This document shows, one piece after another, positions 44,214 to 55,839 of a DNA stretch of 64,000 bases. The notes under the pieces are model-generated. The model was given only the letters and a program-made list of their open reading frames with translations, was not told the origin of the DNA and made no database searches. The position numbers and the translations under genes are program-made. The stretch comes from Paragyromitra xinjiangensis. Taxonomy: Eukaryota; Ascomycota; Pezizomycetes; Pezizales; Discinaceae. Where the stretch lies: the NCBI GenBank assembly GCA_038503065.1, contig JBCAMK010000001.1, positions 3,658,001 through 3,722,000 of the forward strand, in the 5' to 3' direction. Numbering within the stretch: position 1 is the first letter of the stretch; the number at the start of each line of letters is the position of its first letter.

Positions 44214-45284
44214 TTTTCACGATGTTTTCAGAATTACCCCTCCACAGATATAAGAGATCAGCCTTGCTCGTGCGACCAAAAGGGTTTTCGAGTGTTTTAC
44301 TTTTTTCTTTCTGGGTTTCCCCACTGCTGACTGAGGAGGGACGGAAGATCGCCAATTGGTCCGTTTCCCTTCTGTGGGTGCTGAACCTCTTTAGGCAAGG
44401 ATGGCGTGCCAAGTCTGCTGTCAACCAGCCGGGAACCGATAATCTGCTTTGGTGGGAATCTCATTCAGTGTTTGTGAAGCTGTGGTTTGCGATTTTGTTT
44501 AATGATCGTTTTCTTAGAGATTCGATTGTAACTTTCAAGCGTAGATATTTTTAGCCTGATCAACAGGCTTGTGTCTATCGAATCCTTCGCCAGCTGTAGC
44601 TCAACCTACAAAAAGGTTGCATTTGTTTGCATCACGAGTTATGGTTCGGACGCTAGAAATTATGCGGAAAGATAGATAGATAGATAGATATTTCATCCAC
44701 GCATCCAGCCCTTAGGCTATGGCGGTGAAATTATGCGGAATCTTCACCTATGAACTTCTAAACCTCCTTTCTTTCCTTCTATTCAACGATAATCACCGAT
44801 ATGTGCTTTCTTTCTCCGTTGCTTTGTAAGGACGTAAATGGATCTGGGCGGATGTTGGGGACCGCAGACAGCCCAGCATTCGAGTCTCCTCTGCTTTTGT
44901 TTCCTGTGACTTTCTTATCTATCTTCACTATCAATCTCCATCACTTCTAGCATCACGAATTCATCTCCATACAGTCCATCTTGTCCTCCTCTTAACTTTC
45001 TGTCTCCAGCGAGCAGAGGGAACATCAAGACTCTAGTGAACTAATCTCTCGCATTATTTCTGAGAACAGTCTCTACTAATCCAAGAACTTCATCCCCTTT
45101 TCCCCGCTACAGCTTGTGGCTGGGTGGGGAAGACTCTACCCCAAATATTAGGTTTTGAGACTACCAAGGGCATATCATTCATCTATCTGCCCACTTCCTT
45201 TTAAAAATCATTATTACCCCTCACTCGATCAATCCGGTTCTTATCTCGAAATTTCCCCGCGCGTTCCCGCACAAATAATCCAAG
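44214..45284. promoter_or_regulatory. Divergent intergenic region, aconitase / Glu-rich gene
   Basis: About 1.07 kb between divergent starts. It contains a GATA microsatellite, and the 13-mer GAAATTATGCGGA occurs twice, at 44655-44667 and about 44726-44738. The right half is C/T-rich before the ATG at 45285. Confidence 0.4.
44671..44690 (+). repeat. (GATA)5 microsatellite
   Basis: Five perfect GATA units in the divergent promoter region. GATA is also the core of fungal nitrogen and light regulator sites, but a perfect run is more likely a simple repeat. Confidence 0.85.
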
Positions 45285-48200
45285 ATGGATTTCTCTAGGC
45301 AGGATGCAAGATTTGAGGCCAAACCGCTTGATCTTTCCGAATATTCGGCCGCTGATATGATGGTGAGTTTTTTCTGCTCTCAAGTTTTACATATTGGAGA
45401 TTTTGCAACTAAAATGAACTGGGTTTCTAGGCGGATCTTGGAATCCATCGTAGAGTAACACTGCCGCTTCAAGGAAGGGCTTCAGTGATTACTCCTCCTC
45501 CGCCTGATATCCATAAACGAGGTCCAATGTTGGCACGGATAGCCGAGAGAGATGCTCCTGTTGTCAGTGCATGGAATAGTGAGTTTGATCCTTCCAACCT
45601 CCTCAGAACTACTATTACCGCCCCCTAGAATTAGCTCCATAGCACCGCAAATAATGCTTAACTAATATTTTGGTCGAAAACATAGGCCTTTATGACCCTG
45701 AATTGGCCGAAAGCCGCCATGATGGCCTTGGAGCTGGCCATATGCATCGCACTGGGGCCAACTTTAATCCCGATCAAGTTCGACAGAAGTCTCCTCCTCG
45801 TCTTCGACGTACGCGATCAGCAGAAGGACATGAGGCCAACTTCGAACTTGGAAGACGTCCTTCAAAACCTCTCCATCCTCGAAAACTTTCTGAGTCCCTC
45901 CAGTCCGTGAGAAGAGTTAGCGAGCGCCGTAGAGATCGTTCTCCAGACGAGTATGATTTTCGCTACTCATCAACTTTGCCACAGTTATTGTGATACTCGA
46001 GATAGCTAACATGATCTCCTAGGCGTGACTTCGACGGAGATATAATGGCCGAACTACGTGCAGAATCCAAAATCAGAATGAGTAAATATCGAGCTACCCG
46101 TACGCCTGGAAAAACTGTTGTTCGGCACGTCTCTAGCAATACCCCAGTCTCTTCGAAATTGCTAGGCAGAAGAGCAGTATCTTTGCTCTCACATACCTCG
46201 TCGAGAACAGTACCTCTCAATCCCCTCGCGAGCCAGTAAGTTTATCTGACGTTTCTTCTTTTGATCTTGATTACAATGCTAAGGCACCTTGAATAGGTGG
46301 GGAGTTGGCATCAAACTGGCCACAGCTAAGGCAGGCTACGATTACGCTTTAGACCTAGATTCTAAAAAGGCTAATAAAGCGTCCGCCGATTCTGTTACCC
46401 CTCAAGAGAGAGTTCTTAATAAAATTAACAAAGCCATTGCTCAATCCATGATTGTTCCTCCTCGTGTACCTGTTCGTCCGGCCTCAGCTGTTCCCCCCAC
46501 TTCCGCCAATCTTCCCTCTCGGCCAAGCTTCACCAAGGCTCCCCCTGTGGCTTCTCCTCTACCATCCGTCACTACTGCACCCACTCGCCCTCGTTCGACC
46601 TCCCTTTCCGCACCAACACAACTTCCTCCAACCGACACTGGTGGCTGGGCTGGTGATAAACCATTTAGCGCTGAAGTGGAACAAAAGCTTGCAGATGTTA
46701 CAAACTATGCTAGCAACATCTCAGAAGCTGCGAATCACGATATTTCACTAGCTAAACCAACTGAGGACCCCGAGCTGAATAGGCTTGATCCTGATAAACA
46801 TTCAGATCCATCTTCCACCAATGAAGCCTTATCTCGTGCTTTTCAACAAAAAGAACAACTTGATCAAATCCCCGAAGTGGACAGCAGTGAAGACTCCGAT
46901 GCCAACTCTGAATCTGATGTGCCACCAACCAGCAATAACAGTATTGCAGATTCCTCAGAACCCATCCAGAGGGCGGAATCTTTACACCACTCGGGTGAAG
47001 ACATGGATCATATGGATGAACTCCTTATGGATCTTCAAGCCATTAGTGAGGCCGTTAAGGAGCTTAAGACCAAATATCTAGAGTGCGACGGTTTTGAAGC
47101 AACACTCACCACCCGCCTACGCGAGCTCCGGAGTCTGAAGAAAGATGTACTTCACGAAATAAAGGTGGACGAAGATCTGCTCTTGGGCCTTCGGAGGGAA
47201 ATCACTATCCTAAGAGCGAAACGTGTTGCTGCGGCCGAGACACTTAGAGTTATGGGTGATGAGAAAGAGGTTCCTGGGATTAACGAGAAAGAAGAAAAAG
47301 GGCGAGCGGAGTCTACTATGGAAGCTGAGCTTGAGGCGATGATAAGTGAGCATGAGGCACTTATGAACGAACATGAGATCGAAGAGGATCAAGATGTGTC
47401 TATGGTTGACGTTCAATATGAGGAGCATGTCGATGAAGAGCATGTCAATGAAAAGCCTGCCGGGGAGGTGCCTGCCGAGGAGGTGCCTATTGAGCAGGAG
47501 CCTATTAAGGAGCTTGCTGAGGAGGAACTTGTCGATAAGGAACCCGTCGGGGAGAAATCCATCGAGAAGCAACCTGTCAAAGAGGGGCCTGTTGAAAAGA
47601 AGGAACCTGCTGAGAAGGAGCTCGTCGAGAAGGAGCCTACCGAGAAGGAACCTCTCGAAGGAGAGAAACCTGTCAAGAAAGAACCTACTGAGAACAAGGA
47701 ACTTTCCAAGGAGAATCCTGTGGCTGAGAACGAGCACGCCAAAAAAGAGAAGATAGATGGACCTCGCGTCGAAAACGAAGGGGTTCTGGAAAAAATCGAA
47801 AATCCTCAAAATTCCTGCATTAGCCCAGATAGCCCTAGGGAAGGCACCATCGAGAAAGAGAAAGCCTGCCTCCAGACGATTCTTATTACAGCAGAACTTC
47901 TCAAGAAGGAAAAGCTTGAAAATGATCATCTTGCAGCAGAACTCCTGAAACAAGAACAAAAAGACCACCACCTCCAAAACAAAATCGGGGAGGTTGAGGC
48001 CACTCTAATCCTCCGCGAGGAAGATTCCAAACAGAGGCTCCCTAAGGCTGAATGCGTGGGAGCTATTCTCGAAAAACGCACTACTAAAGAAGCTGAGGAT
48101 AAACAACGTGATAAACAGACAGGGAAAGAACACTTTGAAAATGCCCGCGTTGAGAAAATTCACCTCGAAGAACAACGTTTAGAGAGAGAGCGCCATGAAA

Positions 48201-48955
48201 ATGCCCGTATTGATGCAAACCGTCTTAAGATAGAACAAGAGAGAGAGCGCGCTGAGAGCTTGCGGCTCGAGGAGCAGCTTGTGGGTGAACACATGGAGAA
48301 AGTTCGAATTCAAGAAGAACTCCTTAAGGCAGAGCGTGCTTGCGCTCAGGAGGAACGTCTACGGGTTGAACGTGAAGAGAATTCTCGCCTTGGTGCGGAA
48401 AAGTTGGCGAAAGAAATCGAGTCGGCACTCTTTAACGAACGTCTTGATGATGAGCATGAGAGCCTAGAGAAGAAATTGGAGAATCTCGAGAAGCGGAAAA
48501 CTCGAAACAAGAGGCCTAAGGGTGAACACCCAGCTGCAAAACCCACCCGTCCGCAATTCGAAGAGCGTAAACCCCGGACTCCCACCCCAGAGCCAATCAC
48601 ACGTTCTGTTTCCCCAGCACCTTCCACCGCATCTATTTCCTCGAAACCAACATTTCCCTACAACCTCGAACTTGACCTCCGTCCTATGTATGGGTAAGTT
48701 TGCCATCGCTCTCTTTTTTCTATCTCCTCTGTTCTAATATGAATAATCCGTTCTAGTCCCCACCCTCTCCGAGTCCAGATCGAGCAATTTGGCAGGCCAC
48801 AAGAAACAATCTTGAAACGCTGCGATGATATCCTGAGCCTGGCGGAGTACAGCAAGTTGATGGCAATACCGGAATTCCAAAAGTTCCTTATTGATTGTGA
48901 TGAGCGTCATTCTCGCCGGATGGCAAAAGCTTATGGCAATCCTAGGAGGAGTTAG
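45285..48955 (+). CDS. Large Glu/Lys-rich coiled-coil protein, unknown function
   Basis: Six exons: 45285-45362, 45431-45578, 45686-45950, 46023-46235, 46297-48693 and 48757-48955, giving 1,099 aa. I do not recognise a family. The first ~230 residues are basic and Arg/Ser-rich (PPRLRRTRSAEGHE, SVRRVSERRRDRSPDE). A Pro/Ser/Thr-rich stretch follows, then an acidic one. A helical segment at about 480-560 (AISEAVKELKTKYLECDGFE) precedes a Glu/Pro repeat block. A long charged coiled coil covers about 760-965 (for example EEQRLERERHENARIDANRL). The C-terminus (after LELDLRPMYG) is short and compact, with EAILKRC-like helical sequence. All five junctions keep phase with GT-AG sites. A cytoskeletal or scaffold role is possible but unproven. 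Confidence 0.7.
47441..47730 (+). repeat. Degenerate Glu-Pro coding repeat
   Basis: Inside the large exon, units of five to six codons of the type (V/A/T)EKEP or EEVP repeat roughly 18 times (about residues 615-712). Examples are PAEEVPIEQEPIKE and AEKELVEKEPTEKEPLE. Units differ at many positions, so this is an old, decayed tandem array. Confidence 0.75.
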
Positions 48956-49542
48956 AGAATAAATGTGGAGGGAGTGGCAATTTGGTGTCTTTGTCAAGGG
49001 TTTCTTTTGTCGAATCTTCGTTAGAGGCTTTTGAGGTTTTTTAGTCATAAAATCTGTGTTGTGTAGGCTGTTGAATAGGTGATTCAAAGCAAATAGATTG
49101 GCTGTAAACTTATTTTAAGAGGTTAGGTGATATTTCTAACGAGATCATTTCCTTTAGTGACATTTTAGAGTGATTATTGCTATAATCGTTAACCCACACC
49201 GTAACGTGAGGCCTTGGACCTACCTTCGAGTGTCCGTAGCCTGAAATTAGATATCCCCAACAGCCATTCAGTGAACATTGCCAAAATGATTCAACATCCC
49301 TCAACCAACAGATAGCTAGATAGCTAGAACCTATCCTTCTTCCATGCTAGTTGGTTTAGTTAAGTATGTTAAGTATTCTAATAAGAATTAACGAGGAGGC
49401 AGTCGTTAAGTTCCCTCATTGGCTCGATGCCATGATGCCTGCCGAGTGCTCGCTCGTGATCTCATCCCCTGCAGCCAAGCCGTTGCTATCATAACCGAAC
49501 CTACATCCACCAGCCAAAGCTTATCCACCACTCACCCCCACC
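48956..49542. other. Intergenic region
   Basis: 590 bp between two plus-strand genes. The first half is T-rich (3' UTR). AGATAGCTAGATAGCTAGA near 49311-49329 is a small duplication. No gene seen. Confidence 0.4.
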
Positions 49543-50465
49543 ATGGCCGAGCTCGCAGAAATGACCTCCCTTCTCCCAACCCTCCGCAAAACACTCACAT
49601 CCTTCGCCGCCTCGTCTTCTTCATTCCAACTCATCCGCTCCACCTCCCCCTCCGCCACACCAACAAAGACACTCTTCGTCTTCGACTCAAGCTTCAACCC
49701 ACCAACAAAAGCACACTTCAACATCGCACTCTCGTCCTTCCACGATGTCTCCACAGGACCTACCAAACAAAAACGACTTCTCCTCCTCCTCGCCACCCAG
49801 AACGCAGACAAAGGTTGACTCTTCCCCCGGACTTCTACCACACCAAAGTTGACGCACCCCACCAGCCCCCAAACCCGCCCCCTTCGAAGAACGTCTCGCA
49901 ATGATGTCACTCTTTGAATCTGACATCCTCGCCTCTGCACCCACTGGCGCAGTCGTTGATGTAGCTGTCACGAAACATGCGCGGTTCCTGGATAAGTCTG
50001 CGGAGTTGTCGCAGCACTATGGTGTTGGTGAACAGGTTTATCTTACTGGCTACGACACCCTCATAAGGATCTTGGATACGAAGTATTATCCTGTAGCGTA
50101 CACGCTACAGCCCCTGCAAAAGTTCTTTGAGAGGAACCGGATCTGGTGTATGTTCCGTACTGGCGACCAGTATGGTGGGAGGGAAGCGCAGGAGGCGTAT
50201 TTAGATGCTATAAAGAACGGAGAAAGGGAGGGAGAGGGGTGCAGGAGGGAGTGGGGAGAGAGGATTCGGTTTATGGTGGGTTTTTTCTTGGTCTTTCGGG
50301 GAGGGTAAGGCTGATGTTGTGTAGGATGGTTTAGGGGGGCCGGTGAGTTCGACGGAGGTGAGGGAGGCTGCGAAGAGGGGGGATGGGGAGGCGCTAGGGG
50401 AATTGTTGACTGCGAGGGTAAATGAGTGGGTGATAGAGAGGAAGTTGTATATGCAGGGTGAATGA
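49543..50465 (+). CDS. Nicotinamide-nucleotide adenylyltransferase, Pof1-like
   Basis: Three exons, 49543-49813, 49866-50275 and 50325-50465, giving 273 aa. It carries the nucleotidyltransferase signature FDSSFNPPTKAHF, the fungal form of GxFxPxHxGH, and the C-terminal SSTEVREAAKRGD, equivalent to the ISSTxxR motif. Between them are ERLAMMSLFESDI and the GYDTLIRILDTKYY segment. These features match yeast Pof1 (YCL047C), an NMN adenylyltransferase of the NAD salvage pathway that differs from the main Nma1/Nma2 enzymes. Introns are 52 and 49 bp. In the first motif the second His is replaced (KAHFN), as in Pof1-type enzymes as I recall them. Confidence 0.82.
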
Positions 50466-50866
50466 GAATGGGAGTACTGGTAGTGTTCATTCATAGGGTA
50501 GAAAACCGTGGGTTGGGTAAATTAAGATGTCCGTTATAGACATACTCGGGGTTTAGAGAATAAATATACCAATTTTTTTCGTTTTATGAGCTTGATTAAT
50601 TGGGTATAGAATCGAAGAAATAAACAATAATTGCAAGTTATCCCATGAAGAACCGTTGTCATCCAACAAGGCAGCCAACGTCACCCTCTACTGAGTCTCG
50701 TGCACGGACCACGCAACACAAAAGCAACCCCACGTTATCCAAGAAACCCCACCGTTCTCCTCTTCCTCTTCTTCTCCGCTGAAAATACACCTCTTACACG
50801 CAATTCACACAATTTACCTCTCATCCTGGCCCTACCGGCTCCCCGCTGTCCTTCTTGGGCAAAAAA
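50466..50866. promoter_or_regulatory. Intergenic region upstream of palA
   Basis: 400 bp holding the 3' end of the Pof1-like gene and the palA promoter. The right half is C-rich on the plus strand, as expected for a leader. A 68-codon frame on the minus strand overlaps the first palA exons and is not a gene. Confidence 0.4.
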
Positions 50867-53792
50867 ATGACTTCGTACGCCTCCTCCACCTGCATTCCCA
50901 CTTTCTGTCCACTGACCAACCTTCCGCCCCAGGTCCAACATACTCGACGTACTCTCCCTCCCATCACACCCTCAGATTGACCCTAACACCCATCTAGATA
51001 CCGTTCCGAAAATCCGTCCAGCTCTCCCTCTCCAATGCGATCAAACAGTACATATCAACCAAATATGACCAGCACCCAGACATGTTCGCGACAGACCTCG
51101 CCGCGATCGACAAGCTGCGAACCGACGCGGTGAACGTACAGGAAGCACACGTGAGCGGTGTGCATAAGATTGCGAGTTATGCAGCCCAGCTGCAATGGAT
51201 CAGTGGGAAATTCCCGATCGATGTATGGACCTGGCACTCGGGAATTTGTTCTGTAGGGTTTACTGACGGGTGAAGGAAGATTGGTGTGGATTTTGCATGG
51301 TATCCGGCGTTGGGGTATAATACACAGCAACCGGGTTGGTTTATTTCCTCTCTACTAGTTAGGTTCGATTTTTGAGCTGATTTGTGTAGTTACGCAGAAT
51401 AATCTGCAGTTTGAACGGGCTAATATTCTTTACAATCTTGCTTCTCTTTACTCTCAACTTGCTTCTTCCTCCCCACGTACAACTGCTCAGGGGCTTAAGA
51501 ATGCTTGTAACTACTTCTGCGCCGCCGCTGGCGTCTTTCACTACCTCAAGGAATCCATCATCCCTGAGCTCCGCTCTACACCCCCGGAAGACATGGACGT
51601 CGTGACCCTCGAGTGCGTAGAAAACCTCATGCTCGCGCAAGCACAGGAATGCTTCTGGCAGAAAGCAGTCGGAGACGGCCATAAAGACTCCCTCGTCGCG
51701 AAACTAGCTGCCAAAGTTAGCGACTTCTACGACACAGCAGGCGATTTTGCAATGAAGAGCGCTAGTATCTCTAGCGAGTGGATCCACCATATGTCTGCTA
51801 AACACCACCATTTTGCTGCCGCTGCACAGTATCGTGCTGCTTGCGACTGTCTGGAGAGGAGTAAATATGGAGAGGAAGTCGCGCGTTTGAAGGACTCTCT
51901 TGATGCAGTCAATGAGGCGCTCAAGGAGGCGCGGTATCTGAATAGGATTGTTCTCAGCGATCTTCAAGGGCTGAAGGATAAAGTCTCGGATACGTTGAAG
52001 GGCGCAGAACGTGATAATGATTTGATATATTTGAACCCGGTACCGCCGGCAAGTGCGTTGACGAAGATCCAGAGGGCGTCGATGGTGAATAGTAAAGTGC
52101 CGAAGGAGATCAGCGAGGCGACGAGTTTATTAGTGGAGGGAGGCGCGTATGGGGCGCCGTTGTTTGCGAAGCTTGTGCCGTTTGCTGTTCATGTGGCTGC
52201 GAGTATCTATGCGGAGCGACGGGATCGGTTAGTTAATAATACGTTGATTGACGAGTTGGAGAACTTGACGACGAAACTACATGAGTGTGTCTATCTCTTA
52301 CTTTTAGTGTCTGGGTATGGTGCTGATGTGAGCATAGGCTACTCCAATCACTCAACCTCCCTGGCTCCCTCCAAGCTCTCGAGAAACCCCTTGGCCTCCC
52401 TCCTGGATTAATCACGCATGCGGAAGAAATCCGACAAAAAGGCGGGATCGGCACGCTATTACGGGGCATGGATGGCATTGCGAAGCTGAGAGCAAACAGT
52501 AACGCAATGCACCAAGAAGCCTTCGAGATGCTAAAAGCCGAAGCAGCCGAAGACGAGCGACTACGGGGCAAACACGGCACCGACAGGTGGATACGAGAGC
52601 CATCCCATTCAGCGGGCGCAAAGCTCCAACATCAAGTCGAGGAATACGCAGGGATTCTCGAAAGCGCAGATAACAGCGATAAACTCGTGCGTGGGAAACT
52701 GAATGATTGTGAGGCAATGCTGAAGTTACTGGGTGGTGACACTGTAAGTGTGCATTTTCTGCCGCTAGTTCTGCGTAGAGGGAGGAACTACGTTAATGAC
52801 ATGAGGAACGCGCAGAGGAGTCTGCAGGAGTTTGTACCGAATAGTGCAAGAGCGACGTTGACTCCACGGATGGACCGTGAGGTTGGGAAGCTGCGGCAGT
52901 GTTTGAATGAGGTGAGTCGGTTGGAGAGTAGGCGGAGGAGAAAGATCGAGAGTTTGAGGGAGAAGGCGAAGGCGGATGACATTAGTATGTTCCCTTCACA
53001 GAACATCACTCGTTGGTACTAATCACTAACCTGCTACAGCATCTGCAATTCTCGCTGAAGCTGCTAGCCTTGAGCGTAACAACCCTCTTCGTAAGATCGA
53101 GCCGGTTCATTTTGAGCCTTTATTTGAGTCTCGTCTCTCGTCACGTTACTCTACTGAGCGTTCCCTCATCCCGGAAGAATCAGAAGCACAGACTGATCTT
53201 TGTGATCGGCTGAGCGAAGCCAATAACTCGTTTAATGCGTGCAGGAAGGGTGAAACAGTCAACAGAGAACGAGAACAAGCTCTGCAGGCACTAGAAAACG
53301 CATATCTAAAGCATAGAGAGATCATGGGCAACCTAGACGTAGGGAGGAAGTTCTACAACGACCTAGCGAAGCTCTTAGCACGACTCAGAGACGACTGTAG
53401 ACAATTCGTATACGGGAGACGAGTACAGGCCGGACAAGTAGAGATGTAAGCCCTTCCTCCTCCTAGACTCAAAACCAAAGACGAGTGAGAACTGATGTCG
53501 GAACAGCGATATCACAAACGCAATGCAATCCATCCATCTTTCACAAACCCCCGTACTTACACCCAACATTGCTGTACCTGCGCCTCTGCCACCCCAGATC
53601 CCACAACAACTACAGTCGCAGGCTCTACCAATGACAGTGCCCCCGTCTACGGAGCCACAGAGGCCAATTACGACGGGGACGCCGTTGCCAGCCCCAGTAC
53701 CGAGGACGGTTGTCAATTTGCCAGCGCCGGGGTTGTGGAAGGGGGATGCGACAACTGCTATTAGGTTTGCAGGAGAAGGTGCGGGACGGTAG
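50867..53792 (+). CDS. palA: BRO1-domain pH-signalling protein PalA/Rim20
   Basis: Nine exons: 50867-50874, 50933-50948, 50998-51222, 51280-51334, 51390-52284, 52338-52743, 52816-52984, 53040-53445 and 53507-53792, giving 821 aa. The BRO1 domain (about residues 5-385) shows IPFRKSVQLSLSNAIKQYI, KYDQHPDMFA, VDFAWYPALGYNTQQPV, ACNYFCAAAGVFHYL and MLAQAQECFWQKAV. The V-shaped domain (about 390-725) includes LLQSLNLPGSLQALEKPLGL and TLTPRMDREVGKLRQCLNEV. The last ~95 residues are Pro/Gln-rich. PalA binds ESCRT-III (Vps32) and the YPxL motifs of PacC, enabling PacC cleavage at alkaline pH. The N-terminus MTSSNILDIPFRK is produced only by joining two microexons (8 and 16 nt). Length and sequence match Aspergillus PalA closely. 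Confidence 0.94.
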
Positions 53793-55624
53793 GAGGGGTT
53801 ATGTAGATAGAGGTTTCTTTCGTTAAGCTCCCGCAACCTGGATTGTGGGTTGTAGGCCCGGAAACGAGTCGGGTTTTAGTGGTACGGGTGTTTTTATGTG
53901 ATGGAATTTTAGTCCGTTGGTGGTCATGGCTCTCTTCAGTGTTCGGGACTGGAAACGAATGATACCACTATTTATTACATGTACCCTTTGGTAAAGCGAC
54001 TGTCTCTTACTGTAACAAGATATTTCGACTTGGCAACTGAAAGGATAAGTTTCACCGACATCCAATAGGTTTTAGGTAGCTACTAGCCCGATTAAATATA
54101 TAGGTCTTGGTATTACTTTTTCATAGAATGGAATTCCACGCCTTTATAAGGGGTTTTTCGCCCTAGGTTCCCATCTTCTCCTTCCATCCTTCATCTCACG
54201 GTTTAGAAGTGGGTTGCTACTGCTGGTAGCAATCATCGTCTATTCATCGTTCACCACCCTTATTACTTTCATCACTTCTATCATTACTCTCATCATCACT
54301 TTCATCAATAATTTGCTTTCTTCTTCCCTCCTCTATCCCGCTGAATATTCTCCCTCCTCTCCCTCCCTCCTCTCTCCTCTCGTTAGACCTGACAGCAGCA
54401 ACGGCAGTAGCAGGAGCCATTATCAAGAAGAAGGAAATATCACGGCTATCAAAACCATTGGAGCCTCCCGCTAATATCATTCTCTCACAGTTTTCTATTG
54501 CTCTTTATTCGATCTATCAAACTAACATAACAGGATTTAAGAGATAAGTGAAGCAGTGAAACTAACCTCCCTTCCCATAGCAGCGTTTTTGGATTGTGAT
54601 TTTCAACATGTACTAACTAGCAGGATCTCTCTCGTAGACAGAAATTAAGGTAAACTTCTTCCCCTTTCTTTGTTTTTTTCGCGATATTTTCTTCTTCTTG
54701 GTGATGGCTTTTGCGAAAGGTATGTTTAATTCCCTTCTTTTTCTCCTCTTCTTCTCTTTCTCTCTCCTTCCTCCTCTCTCCTCTACTTTTTTCTTCCTAC
54801 TTTTTGTATGCTTCGTTGGTGGATGGATTAGTTGGCTTTCCTTTTTTTGGCTCGCAGTTTCGCTTAGTGTCTTGGGTAAAATTTTGTATAGATGAAATTC
54901 ATCCGTTACTTTTTACCAGTCTAATTAATATCCCGTGATACCCGGTGGAACTATCACGTATAGTTCTTTTTCTTGTACAACGGTATCAAAGTAATAATTT
55001 CCAAGCCCGTTCATACCCTTAATGAAACATTCAAGAGCAAAGGCCTAACCTACCCACCGGGTTTAATCTACCTCCACGAAATTGTATCTCTTTTCAACGC
55101 AATCTATCCTTCTCACCATGGCCGCTATCCATAAAAATTAACAGTTCCCCCTCAACGAAATCTTGCCACCAGCAGTAAAGCAGAAAAAGCGAGGCCGCTC
55201 TGCTGTTACACCTAAGCAGAGGGTCATGAACCGCAGACAGATGTGCAAAAAATTTATGTACTTGCTATAAACAGCCCGGAAATCTCGCAAACGATGCGCC
55301 TCCACCCAAAGCCTGGGAGGATGTTATAGTAGCCAAAAATCTAGGTCGAGGTCACAGTACATGTTAGAATTTAAAAAATCGCGAGCCCTGGGGTAGATGA
55401 AACTAGATGTTATCCATCAAGGGTAGATGAGAACTTGCAACCCCATCCGTAGTGATATGGCTGCGTGTGGGAAACAGCCAAAAGCTAACTTTTAAATTTC
55501 TTACATATTGAGCGCGTACTTGATGAAAAATCTGTCTACTATACATCGATCTGCTTTCTCGTGTCACCCGTAGTCCATACTATCTCGTAAATCCTACTAA
55601 GGCACTACAATTGAGCGCAAAATT
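53793..55624. other. 1.8-kb region without a recognised gene
   Basis: Pyrimidine-rich low-complexity sequence fills about 54170-54480 and 54660-54800 and gives hydrophobic chance frames. A short coding-like patch lies at 55145-55270: after TTAACAG the frame reads FPLNEILPPAVKQKKRGRSA and continues basic to a stop at 55268. No initiating exon could be found for it. Confidence 0.35.
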
Positions 55625-55786
55625 TGGTCTAAATTGAACTAGATACAGATAATACCGGCTCAAATAGAATGACCACGGCCATGTGGGCCTGAGAACGCGC
55701 GAAAGTCGGCCTAGATTGAACTAAATACAGATAACACCAGCTCAAATAGAATGACCACGGTAACATGGGCTCAAGAACTTGGTAAG
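55625..55786 (+). repeat. Tandem duplication, 82-bp period, two copies
   Basis: Copy 1 begins near 55627 and copy 2 near 55709. Both contain ATTGAACTA-ATACAGATAA, CTCAAATAGAATGACCACGG and a GTGGGCCTGAGAAC-like end. The copies differ at about one base in seven. The array lies immediately downstream of the PAM2 protein gene. Confidence 0.8.
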
Positions 55787-55839
55787 ATCAAAACTGTAGT
55801 ACAAAATTATCCTACACGCAGCTCCGCATCTCCCCGCCA

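Noticed and set aside
47210..47977. 255-codon minus-strand Leu/Phe-rich frame
   Set aside because: Antisense shadow of the Glu/Lys-rich repeats in the 1,099-aa protein.
54698..54895. 65-codon highly hydrophobic frame resembling a small membrane protein
   Set aside because: It comes from a T/C-rich low-complexity tract, which encodes Phe/Leu/Ser in any case.
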